This document shows, one piece after another, positions 51,459 through 59,380 of a stretch of DNA of 64,000 bases. The position numbers were made by a program, and so were the translations under genes. The number at the start of each line of letters is the position of its first letter. Within the stretch, counting starts at the first letter, position 1. Under the pieces are notes generated by a model. It saw nothing but the letters and a program-made list of their open reading frames with translations, was not told the origin of the DNA and ran no database searches. Source of the DNA: Erysipelotrichaceae bacterium (GTDB lineage Bacteria > Bacillota_I > Bacilli_A > Erysipelotrichales > Erysipelotrichaceae); assembly GCA_017454765.1 (NCBI GenBank), contig JAFTCJ010000020.1, positions 50,323-114,322 on the forward strand. Direction: 5' to 3'.

Positions 51459-52625
51459 ATGAAGTTTGTCAGAAAAACGGAAAATACGAAGAGATATGTC
51501 GACAATATCTTTTCTGTGGTCAATGCGGCCAAGAAGGATCCTGAGGCGATCAATGCGACAGCGGGCTGTCTCTACGGAGAAGACGGGAAGTTGTTCACCT
51601 ATGACTGTGTCTATAAGAGCGAGGCCGAGATCACTCCGGCGCAGCGGGCTGCCTATTCGGCATCTCCTGCCGGCAATCAGGAATACATCGATCTGATCCG
51701 TGATTTTGTCACAGGCGGAAGGATAAAGAATCATCACATGGCCATGGCGACACCTGGAGGTACCGGTGCGATCTCCTGTGCCGTGAGTACATGTCTCGAG
51801 GAAGGAGACAGCATCATCTATCCTAAGATCGCCTGGGGCAATTACAGGGTCATCTGCGACGAACACAATCTGAAGAGTATCAATTACGATGTCTATGATC
51901 TGGATGATCTGTTTGCGGCGATCGATTCCGTGAAAGACAAGGTCTTCCTGATCATCAATTCGCCCTGTCAGAATCCTTTGGGACATGCCTATACATTCAA
52001 GCAGTGGAATCTGATCATGGAGAAACTCAATTCCCTGGACAGGGAAGCGGTACTGCTCTGCGACATCGCCTACATCGATTACGCAAGCGGTGATCCTAAA
52101 AAGTATTTCGAACTCTTCGATGAGATCAACGACAACGTCCTGGTCCTTCTGGCGGCATCCTGTTCCAAAGCTTTCTCGTATTACGGACAAAGGCTCGGTG
52201 CACTGATCGCTGTCAACAATGATGAAGAATTCCTGGATCACTATATGAATCTGTGTTCAAGAACAGCCAGGGCGACCTGGTCCAATCTGAACAACGCAGG
52301 CATGCTGAACATTGCCTCCGTTTTAAGAGATCACAGGGAAGAATATGAGACGGAACTGAAGGCGGCAATGGAGATGCTGAAGCAAAGGACCGACCTGTTT
52401 ATTAGACAAGCGAAGGATTGTGGTTTAGAATTATATCAGTCTGCCGACGGATTCTTCGTGACGATCAGGGTGAAGGACAATGAGGAAAGAGACCGGATCC
52501 ATGAAAGGCTGGTCGATCATCATATCTACACGATCAAGGTCAATGAAGGGATCAGGGTCGGACTTTGTTCCACACCGCTTTATATCGTTGACGGACTTGC
52601 AGAAAAGATAAAGGAATTAAGCTGA
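51459..52625 (+). CDS. Class I/II aminotransferase (aspartate/aromatic type)
   Basis: A PLP-dependent aminotransferase, 388 residues. The PLP lysine is in LLAASCSKAFSYYGQRLGAL (about residue 236), with an INSPCQNPLGHAYTFKQW substrate loop, CDIAYIDYASGD (Asp/Tyr for the pyridine ring) and TPGGTGAISCAVSTCLEEG for the phosphate. The ATG at 51459 has AGAGG; an in-frame TTG lies 6 nt earlier. One gene of the rarA-acpS run; donor and acceptor are unknown, but the N-terminal SVVNAAKKDPEAINATAG region resembles aromatic aminotransferases. Confidence 0.87.
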   Translation: MKFVRKTENTKRYVDNIFSVVNAAKKDPEAINATAGCLYGEDGKLFTYDCVYKSEAEITPAQRAAYSASPAGNQEYIDLIRDFVTGGRIKNHHMAMATPGGTGAISCAVSTCLEEGDSIIYPKIAWGNYRVICDEHNLKSINYDVYDLDDLFAAIDSVKDKVFLIINSPCQNPLGHAYTFKQWNLIMEKLNSLDREAVLLCDIAYIDYASGDPKKYFELFDEINDNVLVLLAASCSKAFSYYGQRLGALIAVNNDEEFLDHYMNLCSRTARATWSNLNNAGMLNIASVLRDHREEYETELKAAMEMLKQRTDLFIRQAKDCGLELYQSADGFFVTIRVKDNEERDRIHERLVDHHIYTIKVNEGIRVGLCSTPLYIVDGLAEKIKELS

Positions 52626-53122
52626 TGGAAGAAAAACAGATCAATAACGATGTCAACAACAAACCGCAGTTTGCGATCTTCGACTGGATCGTATCTTTGC
52701 CGATCATCAGGATCGTAAAACCGCTTTATGAATGGAAGAAGGCCTTCTGGATCTACTGTTTCCTGGGCATGCTTTCAACGATCGCCAATTATGTCTTTAC
52801 GATCGCTCTGGCAGAAACGTTCCATTTATACGGAACGATCGCCAATGTCCTGGCGTGGCTGCTTTCAACACTGATCTCATTTGTACTGTTCCGCTATCTG
52901 TTCTTTGATCGGACCAACAACAGTTTCATCAATGAACTGATCAAGTTTGCCTCAGCCAGGATCTTCACCCTGGGTGTGGAAGAACTCTCGATCCTATTGT
53001 TTGTCGATATTCTCGGCTTTGATCTCAGGATCGTAAAAGCAGTCCTGATCCCGGTGACGGCGATATTGAATTATTTCATTTCCAAGCTCTTCGTCTTCAA
53101 AAACAAGAAGGAAAAGGAATAG
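52625..53122 (+). CDS. GtrA family membrane protein
   Basis: A 165-residue protein with four predicted helices. FWIYCFLGMLSTIANYVFTIAL and LLSTLISFVLFRYLFF fit the GtrA/flippase pattern, and the C-terminal ILNYFISKLFVFKNKK is diagnostic. GtrA-type proteins flip or transfer lipid-linked sugars for cell-wall glycans. It starts at the last base of the aminotransferase stop. Confidence 0.88.
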   Translation: MEEKQINNDVNNKPQFAIFDWIVSLPIIRIVKPLYEWKKAFWIYCFLGMLSTIANYVFTIALAETFHLYGTIANVLAWLLSTLISFVLFRYLFFDRTNNSFINELIKFASARIFTLGVEELSILLFVDILGFDLRIVKAVLIPVTAILNYFISKLFVFKNKKEKE

Positions 53123-53126
53123 TATA

Positions 53127-53150
53127 AGGCAGGTAAGGACCTGCTTTTTC
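53127..53150 (+). terminator. Terminator after gtrA-like gene
   Basis: A 6-bp GC stem GCAGGT/ACCTGC (about 53129-53134 with 53139-53144) is followed by TTTTTC. Confidence 0.75.
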
Positions 53151-53170
53151 TATACTTTGACAGTTGTTGG

Positions 53171-53179
53171 TGTTAGAAT
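53171..53179 (+). promoter_or_regulatory. Extended -10 element of the Lrp-aminotransferase operon
   Basis: TGTTAGAAT (53171-53179). A TTGACA lies only 11 bp upstream (53157-53162), too close to be a normal -35 for it. Confidence 0.4.
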
Positions 53180-53204
53180 GAAAAACATAAAAAGAGGTCT
53201 GATT

Positions 53205-53687
53205 ATGAAGGAATTACTGAAACTGCTGGAAAAGAATGCGCGTTATGAAGTGAAGGATCTGGCTGCTCTGCTCAATGAAGAAGAAGATGCGGTGCAGGAA
53301 GAGATCGAAGATTATGAGAAGAATAACGTGATCGCCGGTTATCATACGATCATCAACTGGGAGAAAGCCGATGTGGAGATCTCCAAGGCCGTCATTTTCG
53401 TCAACTGTGTTCCGGAAAGAGATGCCGGCTATGACAGACTGGCTGCCAGGATCGCAAGATTTCCGGAAGTGGAATCTCTGACGCTGATCTCCGGCAAAGC
53501 GGAATTCATGCTGGTGGTGAATGCTACGAACATGCGTGAGATATCCAACTTCGTTGCCCACAAGCTGGCGCCGACAGAGGGCGTCAACGGCACGGAAACG
53601 ATGTTCGTTCTGAAAGAATACAAGAAAAACGGCTATCTTTTTGAAGATGAAAGAGAAGGCGTTGAAAGGCTTCTGGTCACACCATGA
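53205..53687 (+). CDS. Lrp/AsnC family transcriptional regulator
   Basis: A 160-residue regulator. The N-terminal HTH reads LLKLLEKNARYEVKDLAALL with NEEEDAVQEEIEDYEKNNVI. The RAM (AsnC ligand-binding) domain contains VNCVPERDAGYDRLA, SLTLISGKAEFMLVV and HKLAPTEGVNGTETMFVLKEYK. The ATG at 53205 has AGAGG; a longer in-frame start at 53157 would lie inside the promoter region. It overlaps the aminotransferase gene by 4 nt and probably senses the amino acid made or consumed by it. Confidence 0.9.
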   Translation: MKELLKLLEKNARYEVKDLAALLNEEEDAVQEEIEDYEKNNVIAGYHTIINWEKADVEISKAVIFVNCVPERDAGYDRLAARIARFPEVESLTLISGKAEFMLVVNATNMREISNFVAHKLAPTEGVNGTETMFVLKEYKKNGYLFEDEREGVERLLVTP

Positions 53688-54850
53688 TCTTTGACGAGGA
53701 AATCAATCAGACCGTACGATATATCAAACCCAGCGGTATCCGGAAGTTTTTTGACATTGCCGCAACCAAGAAAGGCGTCATTTCTTTAGGTGTCGGTGAG
53801 CCTGATTTCATCACGCCCTGGCACATCAGGGAAGAAGCGATCCACGCGATCGAAAAGGGCCGCACTTTCTATACCGGCAACAAGGGTCTTCCCGAATTAA
53901 GGAAAGGGATCTGTGATTATTACAGCCGACGTTTCAATGTCGACTATAACGGTGATGAAAACTGCATCGTCACGGTGGGCGGTTCCGAGGCGATCGATAT
54001 CGTTTTGCGGACGATCCTGAAACCGGGCGATGAGGTCATATTGCCGACACCGGCTTATGTCGCCTATGCCGCGATCATCGAGATGGCCGGAGGAAAGGTG
54101 ATCGAGGTGCAGCTGAAGGAAGAAGATGAGTTCAAGCTGACGCCTGAAGCGTTAAGGAAGGTCATCAGTGAAAGGACCAAGGCCGTCATCCTGAACTTCC
54201 CCGGCAATCCCACCGGCGGCATCATGACTTATGATGACTATGGCAAGATCGTTCCGATCCTGAAGCAGCATCATATCTTTGCGGTGACCGATGAGATCTA
54301 TGCCGAACTGACCTATGAAGGAAAGCACTGTTCGATCGCTGTATTTGAAGAGATCAGAGACAGAGTCATCATCATCAACGGTTTCTCCAAGGCTTATTCG
54401 ATGACCGGCTACAGAGTCGGCTATATCCTGGCTCATAAGGACATCATTGAGATGTGTCTGAAGATCCATCAGTATACGATCATGTGTGCGACCACGCCCT
54501 GTCAGTATGCGGCGATCGAAGCCGTCAACAACGGCGACAACGACATCGAAGAGATGTTCTTAAGTTTCAGGCAGAGAAGGAATTACATCGTGAAGGAGCT
54601 CAACCGCATCGGTCTGAAGACCCATATGCCGCAGGGCGCTTTCTATGTCTTCCCTTCGATCGCGATCACTGGAATGAAATGCGAGGAATTCTGTGAACGG
54701 CTGCTGGAGGAAGAGAATCTGGCGCTGGTCCCGGGCAACGCGTTCGGCGATGCCGGAGAGGGCTATGTCAGGATCTCCTATGCCTATTCTCTGGATGAGA
54801 TCAAGCTGGCCATCAGCAAGCTTGAGCATTTTCTGGAAAAATACAGATGA
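53684..54850 (+). CDS. Class I aminotransferase
   Basis: A 388-residue PLP enzyme with GVGEPDFITPWHIREEAI and YTGNKGLPELRKGI at the N-terminus, NFPGNPTGGIMTYDDY, DEIYAELTYEG, and the PLP lysine in INGFSKAYSMTGYRVGYI (about residue 234). The pattern fits aspartate/alanine/methionine aminotransferases of the PatA or AspC branch. It is paired with its likely Lrp-type regulator. The substrate cannot be set from sequence alone. Confidence 0.9.
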   Translation: MIFDEEINQTVRYIKPSGIRKFFDIAATKKGVISLGVGEPDFITPWHIREEAIHAIEKGRTFYTGNKGLPELRKGICDYYSRRFNVDYNGDENCIVTVGGSEAIDIVLRTILKPGDEVILPTPAYVAYAAIIEMAGGKVIEVQLKEEDEFKLTPEALRKVISERTKAVILNFPGNPTGGIMTYDDYGKIVPILKQHHIFAVTDEIYAELTYEGKHCSIAVFEEIRDRVIIINGFSKAYSMTGYRVGYILAHKDIIEMCLKIHQYTIMCATTPCQYAAIEAVNNGDNDIEEMFLSFRQRRNYIVKELNRIGLKTHMPQGAFYVFPSIAITGMKCEEFCERLLEEENLALVPGNAFGDAGEGYVRISYAYSLDEIKLAISKLEHFLEKYR

Positions 54851-54853
54851 TAT

Positions 54854-54879
54854 AAGGAACGGAAGTTCCTTTTATTTTA
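54854..54879 (+). terminator. Terminator after the aminotransferase
   Basis: A 7-bp stem AAGGAAC/GTTCCTT (54854-54860 with 54865-54871) with a GGAA loop is followed by TTTATTTT. TATAAT of the gpsA promoter (54878-54883) begins at its end. Confidence 0.8.
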
Positions 54880-54912
54880 TAATGATGGTGTAAGAAAAAG
54901 GCGGGATCATAT

Positions 54913-55926
54913 ATGAAAATTGGTGTATTAGGTGCAGGTACCTGGGGCATAGCCCTGGCAAGGATGCTGGCAAACGATGATTATGATGTGACGGTCTGGT
55001 CGGCCATTGAAAGCGAAGTCGATGAGCTGAGCGAGAAAAGAGTCCACAGGAATCTTCCAGGAGCGGATATTCCGAAAAGCATCGCTTTTACGAAAGACAT
55101 TGAAGAAGTCTGCAGGGATAAGGAAATCCTTTTGTTTGCGGTGCCTTCGGTGTATGTGCGTTCAACAGTCGAAAAGGCCAGGGAGTTCATTCCCGACGGA
55201 CAGATCATCGTCGATGTGGCCAAGGGCATCGAAGCCGAGACGCTGTTTACGATGTCGCAGGTCATCGAAGATGTACTGAAGGACGGAAAACACGATCATG
55301 TGAAAGTTGTGGCGCTTTCCGGTCCGACCCATGCGGAAGAGGTGTCACGCGACATGCCGACGACGATCGTCTCTGCCTGCAAGGACCAGGATGCCGCGAA
55401 GAGGGTCCAGGATATCTTCATGAACACCTGCATGAGAGTCTACACCAATGACGATGTGCTGGGTGTGGAACTCTGCGGTGCCTTAAAGAACATCATCGCC
55501 CTGGCTTCCGGTATTTCCACCGGCCTGGGCAACGGAGACAACGCCAAAGCCGCCATCATCACCAGAGGCATGGTCGAGATGACAAGACTCGGTCTGGCGA
55601 TGGGTGCTAAACAGGAAACGTTCGCGGGTCTGGCCGGTATCGGCGATCTGATCGTGACCGCCACTTCCATGCATTCAAGAAACAACCGCTGCGGCATGCT
55701 GATCGGACAGGGCGTGAAGCCTTCCGAAGCCGTGAAGCAGGTCGGAATGGTCGTTGAGGGCATCAATGCACTGCCGGCAGCGATGAAGCTGATTGAGAAG
55801 TATCATGTCGAGATGCCGATCATTTCGATGGTCGATGCCGTGGTAAAGGAAGAAACCGATCCCAGATCGGCAGTTGCCGCTCTGATGTCCAGAGACAAGA
55901 AAAACGAGATGAATTTCAAGGGATAA
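54913..55926 (+). CDS. gpsA: Glycerol-3-phosphate dehydrogenase [NAD(P)+]
   Basis: Makes glycerol-3-phosphate from dihydroxyacetone phosphate for phospholipid synthesis. It has the N-terminal Rossmann loop GVLGAGTWGIALARML, LSGPTHAEEV, the catalytic Lys in CGALKNIIALASGI and the C-terminal segment RNNRCGMLIGQGV. Length 337 is typical. RBS AAGGCGGG. Its 3' end faces the XRE-dehydrogenase gene. Confidence 0.95.
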   Translation: MKIGVLGAGTWGIALARMLANDDYDVTVWSAIESEVDELSEKRVHRNLPGADIPKSIAFTKDIEEVCRDKEILLFAVPSVYVRSTVEKAREFIPDGQIIVDVAKGIEAETLFTMSQVIEDVLKDGKHDHVKVVALSGPTHAEEVSRDMPTTIVSACKDQDAAKRVQDIFMNTCMRVYTNDDVLGVELCGALKNIIALASGISTGLGNGDNAKAAIITRGMVEMTRLGLAMGAKQETFAGLAGIGDLIVTATSMHSRNNRCGMLIGQGVKPSEAVKQVGMVVEGINALPAAMKLIEKYHVEMPIISMVDAVVKEETDPRSAVAALMSRDKKNEMNFKG

Positions 55927-55950
55927 AAAAGAAGAGAACTAGTCTCTTCT
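55925..55950 (-). terminator. Terminator of the XRE-dehydrogenase gene
   Basis: An 8-bp stem AGAAGAGA/TCTCTTCT (55930-55937 with 55943-55950). On the minus strand it is followed by TTTTTT. Its right arm lies in the last codons of the gene. Confidence 0.75.
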
Positions 55951-57417
55951 GTATAAGTCCCTGGTGTATACCTTATCGGAAACATCATCCAGACAGCTGT
56001 CGTAGCGGTTCGCAATGATCGCCTGTGACAGCTTTTTGAATCTGCTGAGATTGTTGATGACCTTCGATCCGAAGAAGGTGTCCCCGTCTTTGAGTGTCGG
56101 TTCATAGATGATGACTTCGGCACCTTTGGCCTTGATCCGTTTCATGACGCCCTGGATGGAGGACTGACGGAAGTTGTCGGAGTTCGATTTCATCGTGAGC
56201 CGGTAGACACCGACAGTGACGCGCTTTTCTTTCTTCCTGTCGTACTGTGCGGAATTGCCATACGCTCCGGCGATATCCAGGACACGGTCGGCGATGAAGT
56301 CTTTTCTGGTCCGGTTGGATTCGACGATCGCTTCGATCAGGTTTTCCGGAACATCTTCAAAATTGGCCAGCAGCTGCTTGGTGTCTTTGGGCAGGCAATA
56401 GCCGCCGTAGCCGAAGGACGGGTTGTTGTAGTGGGTGCCGATACGCGGATCCAGACACACGCCGTCGATGATGGATCTGGTGTCAAGTCCCTTTGTCTCG
56501 GCATAGGTGTCCAGTTCGTTGAAATAGGATACGCGCAGTGCCAGATAGGTGTTCGCAAAGAGCTTGACGGCTTCCGCTTCGGTCAGGCCCATGATCCTGG
56601 TATCGATGTTTTCCTTGATGGCTCCCTGTGCCAGCAGGGAAACGAATTCCTCCGCAGCCTTCACATTGTCCTTGTTTTCCAGATCGGCACCGACGATGAT
56701 CCTGGAAGGATAAAGATTGTCATACAGGGCCTTGGATTCTCTCAAGAACTCCGGAGAGAAGAGGATCCGGTCGTTGTTTTTCTGTTTTCTGATGCGTCTG
56801 GTGAAACCGACAGGGATCGTCGATTTGATGACGATATAGGCTTTGGGATTGTATTGCATCACCAGGTCGATGACAGCCTCGACAGCACTGGTATCGAAGT
56901 AGTTCTTCTGGGGATCGTAATTGGTCGGAGCTGCCACAACGACATAGTCGGCATCGCTGTAGGCATATTCCGCATCCAGTGTGGCTTCCAGATCCAGATC
57001 CTTGTTGGCAAGGTAGTCTTCCAGAAAGTCATCCTGGATCGGTGATTTTCTTTCGTTGATCAGCCTGACTTTCTCTTCGATGATGTCGACGGCTCTGACG
57101 CGGCTGTGCTGCGCCAGCAGGACAGCGATCGACATGCCGACATAGCCTGTTCCGGCGACAGCGATCTTCCTTGAAATGATCTTTGTATCTTTCTTTTCCT
57201 GTTTCGCGTTTTCCCTGATCTCATCGAAATCAAAGTCCAGTACCTCCATGAGGTCTTCCAGTTGGCTGAGCGAGGGCATATGGCTGCCGTTTTCGATCTT
57301 GGAGATCATGGCTCTGTTGATATCTGTCTGATCTGCCAGCTGTGACTGGGACAGATTCTTTTTTTCTCTTTTGTTTCTGACGGTCTTGGCAAGAGCGTCC
57401 TGACTGATTCTGTTCAT
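55939..57417 (-). CDS. UDP-glucose/nucleotide-sugar 6-dehydrogenase fused to an N-terminal XRE DNA-binding domain
   Basis: A 492-residue protein. Residues 5-65 are an XRE/Cro helix-turn-helix ([40 protein letters not shown]). After a charged linker, residues 84-492 form a UDP-glucose dehydrogenase: NAD loop [48 protein letters not shown], the catalytic Cys in [11 protein letters not shown] (about residue 341) and the sugar-binding [18 protein letters not shown]. It probably makes a UDP-uronic acid for envelope glycans. AAGGAGG precedes the ATG. The DNA-binding fusion is unusual and fits the two palindromes upstream. Confidence 0.88.
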   Translation of the reverse strand: MNRISQDALAKTVRNKREKKNLSQSQLADQTDINRAMISKIENGSHMPSLSQLEDLMEVLDFDFDEIRENAKQEKKDTKIISRKIAVAGTGYVGMSIAVLLAQHSRVRAVDIIEEKVRLINERKSPIQDDFLEDYLANKDLDLEATLDAEYAYSDADYVVVAAPTNYDPQKNYFDTSAVEAVIDLVMQYNPKAYIVIKSTIPVGFTRRIRKQKNNDRILFSPEFLRESKALYDNLYPSRIIVGADLENKDNVKAAEEFVSLLAQGAIKENIDTRIMGLTEAEAVKLFANTYLALRVSYFNELDTYAETKGLDTRSIIDGVCLDPRIGTHYNNPSFGYGGYCLPKDTKQLLANFEDVPENLIEAIVESNRTRKDFIADRVLDIAGAYGNSAQYDRKKEKRVTVGVYRLTMKSNSDNFRQSSIQGVMKRIKAKGAEVIIYEPTLKDGDTFFGSKVINNLSRFKKLSQAIIANRYDSCLDDVSDKVYTRDLYRRD

Positions 57418-57438
57418 AAGATGGAACCTCCTTCACTA

Positions 57439-57455
57439 TGTTATAAAAAATAACA
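57439..57455. promoter_or_regulatory. Palindrome 1, TGTTA-N7-TAACA
   Basis: TGTTA and TAACA separated by 7 nt, with an extra matched T/A pair. It lies 22 bp upstream of the XRE-dehydrogenase start and overlaps a TATAAC that could be its -10. Likely repressor site of the fused XRE domain. Confidence 0.6.
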
Positions 57456-57481
57456 GAAATATACAAGAACAATATTCCATA

Positions 57482-57498
57482 TGTTATTGTCTGTAACA
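57482..57498. promoter_or_regulatory. Palindrome 2, TGTTA-N7-TAACA
   Basis: A second copy with identical half-sites and spacing, 43 bp centre-to-centre from palindrome 1 (about four helical turns) and 38 bp before the epimerase start. Confidence 0.6.
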
Positions 57499-57535
57499 TG
57501 TATAAGAATCAGCCAGAATGTAGTATCATAGACTT

Positions 57536-58546
57536 ATGTTGAACGAAAAAACGATTCTGATCACCGGAAGCAGCGGCTTCATCGGTTCCTGTCTCACGAT
57601 GCGTCTTCTGAAAGACTATGAAGGCATTCATATTGTCGGTGTGGACAATATGAATGATTATTATGATGTTTCGATCAAGGAATACCGCCTGAAACAGATC
57701 AATGAACCGGGCGGAAACTTCACCTTTATCAAAGGAGATATTTCCGACAGGGATCTGATCGATCATCTGTTTGAAACATATCATTTCGATCTGGTCGTCA
57801 ATCTGGCTGCCCAGGCAGGTGTGAGGTATTCCATCGAGAATCCCGACGTCTATATCCAATCCAATGTCATCGGTTTCTACAATCTGCTGGAAGCGCTCAG
57901 ACATCATCCGGTCGAACATCTCATCTATGCTTCAAGTTCTTCCGTTTACGGAGGCAATACCAAGGTTCCTTTCTCGACTGACGACAAGGTCGATCATCCG
58001 GTCTCCTTATATGCGGCAACAAAGAAGACGAATGAACTGATGGCTTATACCTATACGCATCTTTACGGGATCAGAAGTACCGGTCTTCGTTTCTTTACGG
58101 TCTACGGTCCGGCAGGACGTCCGGATATGGCTTATTTCTCCTTCACGAATAAATTACTGAAAGGGGAAAAGATCAGGATCTTCAACTATGGCAACTGCAA
58201 GCGTGATTTCACTTATGTGGATGACATCGTGGAAGGCATCGTCAGGATCATGGAAAAGGGTCCGAAAGAAGATTACAACCTTTACAATATCGGTAATCAT
58301 CATCCGGAGAACCTGATGGATTTTGTCTATACACTGGGTCAGTGTCTGAAGGACAACGGAGTGCTGGATGAGGATTTCGATATCGATGCCCATATGGAAC
58401 TGGTGGGCATGCAGGCAGGAGATGTCGAGGTGACTTATGCGGATACCACGCCTTTGCAGGAGGATTACGGATTCAAACCGGATACGCCTCTCAAAGACGG
58501 ACTGGGCCGCTTTGCGAAGTGGTATAAAGAATTCTACAGAGAATGA
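57536..58546 (+). CDS. NAD-dependent epimerase, UDP-glucuronate 4-epimerase-like
   Basis: A 336-residue extended SDR. NAD loop ILITGSSGFIGSCLTMRL, the VDNMNDYYDVSIKEYR stretch typical of UDP-glucuronate 4-epimerases, AAQAGVRYSIENPDVYIQSN, SSSSVYGG, and the YxxxK catalytic pair in LYAATKKTNELMAY. Divergent from the dehydrogenase, so the pair could convert UDP-glucose via UDP-glucuronate to UDP-galacturonate. The TATCAT element ends 6 nt before the ATG with no ribosome binding site. It is followed 1 bp later by a nitrilase-like gene. Confidence 0.9.
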   Translation: MLNEKTILITGSSGFIGSCLTMRLLKDYEGIHIVGVDNMNDYYDVSIKEYRLKQINEPGGNFTFIKGDISDRDLIDHLFETYHFDLVVNLAAQAGVRYSIENPDVYIQSNVIGFYNLLEALRHHPVEHLIYASSSSVYGGNTKVPFSTDDKVDHPVSLYAATKKTNELMAYTYTHLYGIRSTGLRFFTVYGPAGRPDMAYFSFTNKLLKGEKIRIFNYGNCKRDFTYVDDIVEGIVRIMEKGPKEDYNLYNIGNHHPENLMDFVYTLGQCLKDNGVLDEDFDIDAHMELVGMQAGDVEVTYADTTPLQEDYGFKPDTPLKDGLGRFAKWYKEFYRE

Positions 58547-58547
58547 T

Positions 58548-59258
58548 ATGCGCATCGGACTGGTCTCCTATGTCAGCGAAAACAAGAACACTGCTTTCAA
58601 TCTGACACAGATCGAAAGAGCGATGAAAGAGTCGGAAGGCAAAGCAGACCTGCTTTGTTTTTCGGAAGCTTTCTTACAGGGTTTCGATTCGCTGGTATGG
58701 GATTACGACACCGATTCAAAGATGGCTGTAACACAGACTTCCAAAGAGATCACACAGATCAGGGAATGGACAAAACGGTATGGTATCGGCATCGTGACCG
58801 GCTATATCGAAAAAGAAGATGATCACATCTATTCTTCCTGCATCGTCATCGATGACGGAGAGATCGTCCACAATTACCGCCGGATCTCGAAAGGCTGGAA
58901 GGAATTCGACAGGACCGACGGTCATTATCGGGAAGGAAATGAGACCAAGGAGTTCTTCCTTTCGGGGAAGCGGTTCATGATCGCTCTGTGCGGGGATCTC
59001 TGGGATGCGCCGGAACGTTTCAAAACAGAAGGCATCCTCTTATGGCCGGTCTATGTTTCTTTCCCGGTCGAAGCATGGGAGAAAGAAGAGATCGATGCTT
59101 ATGGAAAACAGGTTGCCCTGGCAGCTGATGATGTGCTGATGGTCAACTGCATCGATCCCATGTGGGACTGTCACGGCGGCTGCTTTGTCTTTCATAAAGG
59201 AGAAGTCATAAGCAGGATCGGCTTTGATAAGGAAGACATACTGTACTGTGAGATATGA
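58548..59258 (+). CDS. Carbon-nitrogen hydrolase (nitrilase superfamily)
   Basis: A 236-residue amidase-type enzyme. Glu in LLCFSEAFLQGF, Lys in YRRISKGWKEFDR and Cys in MIALCGDLWDAPE form the triad. The ATG at 58548 starts MRIGLVSYVSENK right after the epimerase stop; a longer in-frame start would lie within the epimerase. Substrate unknown. The stop overlaps the start of a terminator stem. Confidence 0.85.
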   Translation: MRIGLVSYVSENKNTAFNLTQIERAMKESEGKADLLCFSEAFLQGFDSLVWDYDTDSKMAVTQTSKEITQIREWTKRYGIGIVTGYIEKEDDHIYSSCIVIDDGEIVHNYRRISKGWKEFDRTDGHYREGNETKEFFLSGKRFMIALCGDLWDAPERFKTEGILLWPVYVSFPVEAWEKEEIDAYGKQVALAADDVLMVNCIDPMWDCHGGCFVFHKGEVISRIGFDKEDILYCEI

Positions 59259-59279
59259 GCGGATGATCCGCTTTTTCTT
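59258..59279 (+). terminator. Terminator after the second nitrilase-like gene
   Basis: A 6-bp stem AGCGGA/TCCGCT (59258-59263 with 59267-59272) with a TGA loop is followed by TTTT. The gap 59280-59347 beyond it is AT-rich with no ORF seen. Confidence 0.8.
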
Positions 59280-59347
59280 TTCGTCTGACAGCTTAAAAAC
59301 CGCAATATTTCAGGTGAATAGTTTCGCTTTTTTAATGGATTTTTGTA

Positions 59348-59356
59348 TGTTAAGAT
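59348..59356 (+). promoter_or_regulatory. Extended -10 promoter of gpmI
   Basis: TGTTAAGAT (59348-59356), the same extended form as elsewhere in the window, 24 nt before the ATG. Confidence 0.5.
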
Positions 59357-59380
59357 TGAGGTGGAAAGAAGGTAAATCTT

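Noticed and set aside
51216..52241. A 341-codon open frame on the minus strand opposite acpS and the aminotransferase
   Set aside because: It lies antisense to two well-supported genes and has no recognisable motif; it follows from the codon bias of the plus strand.
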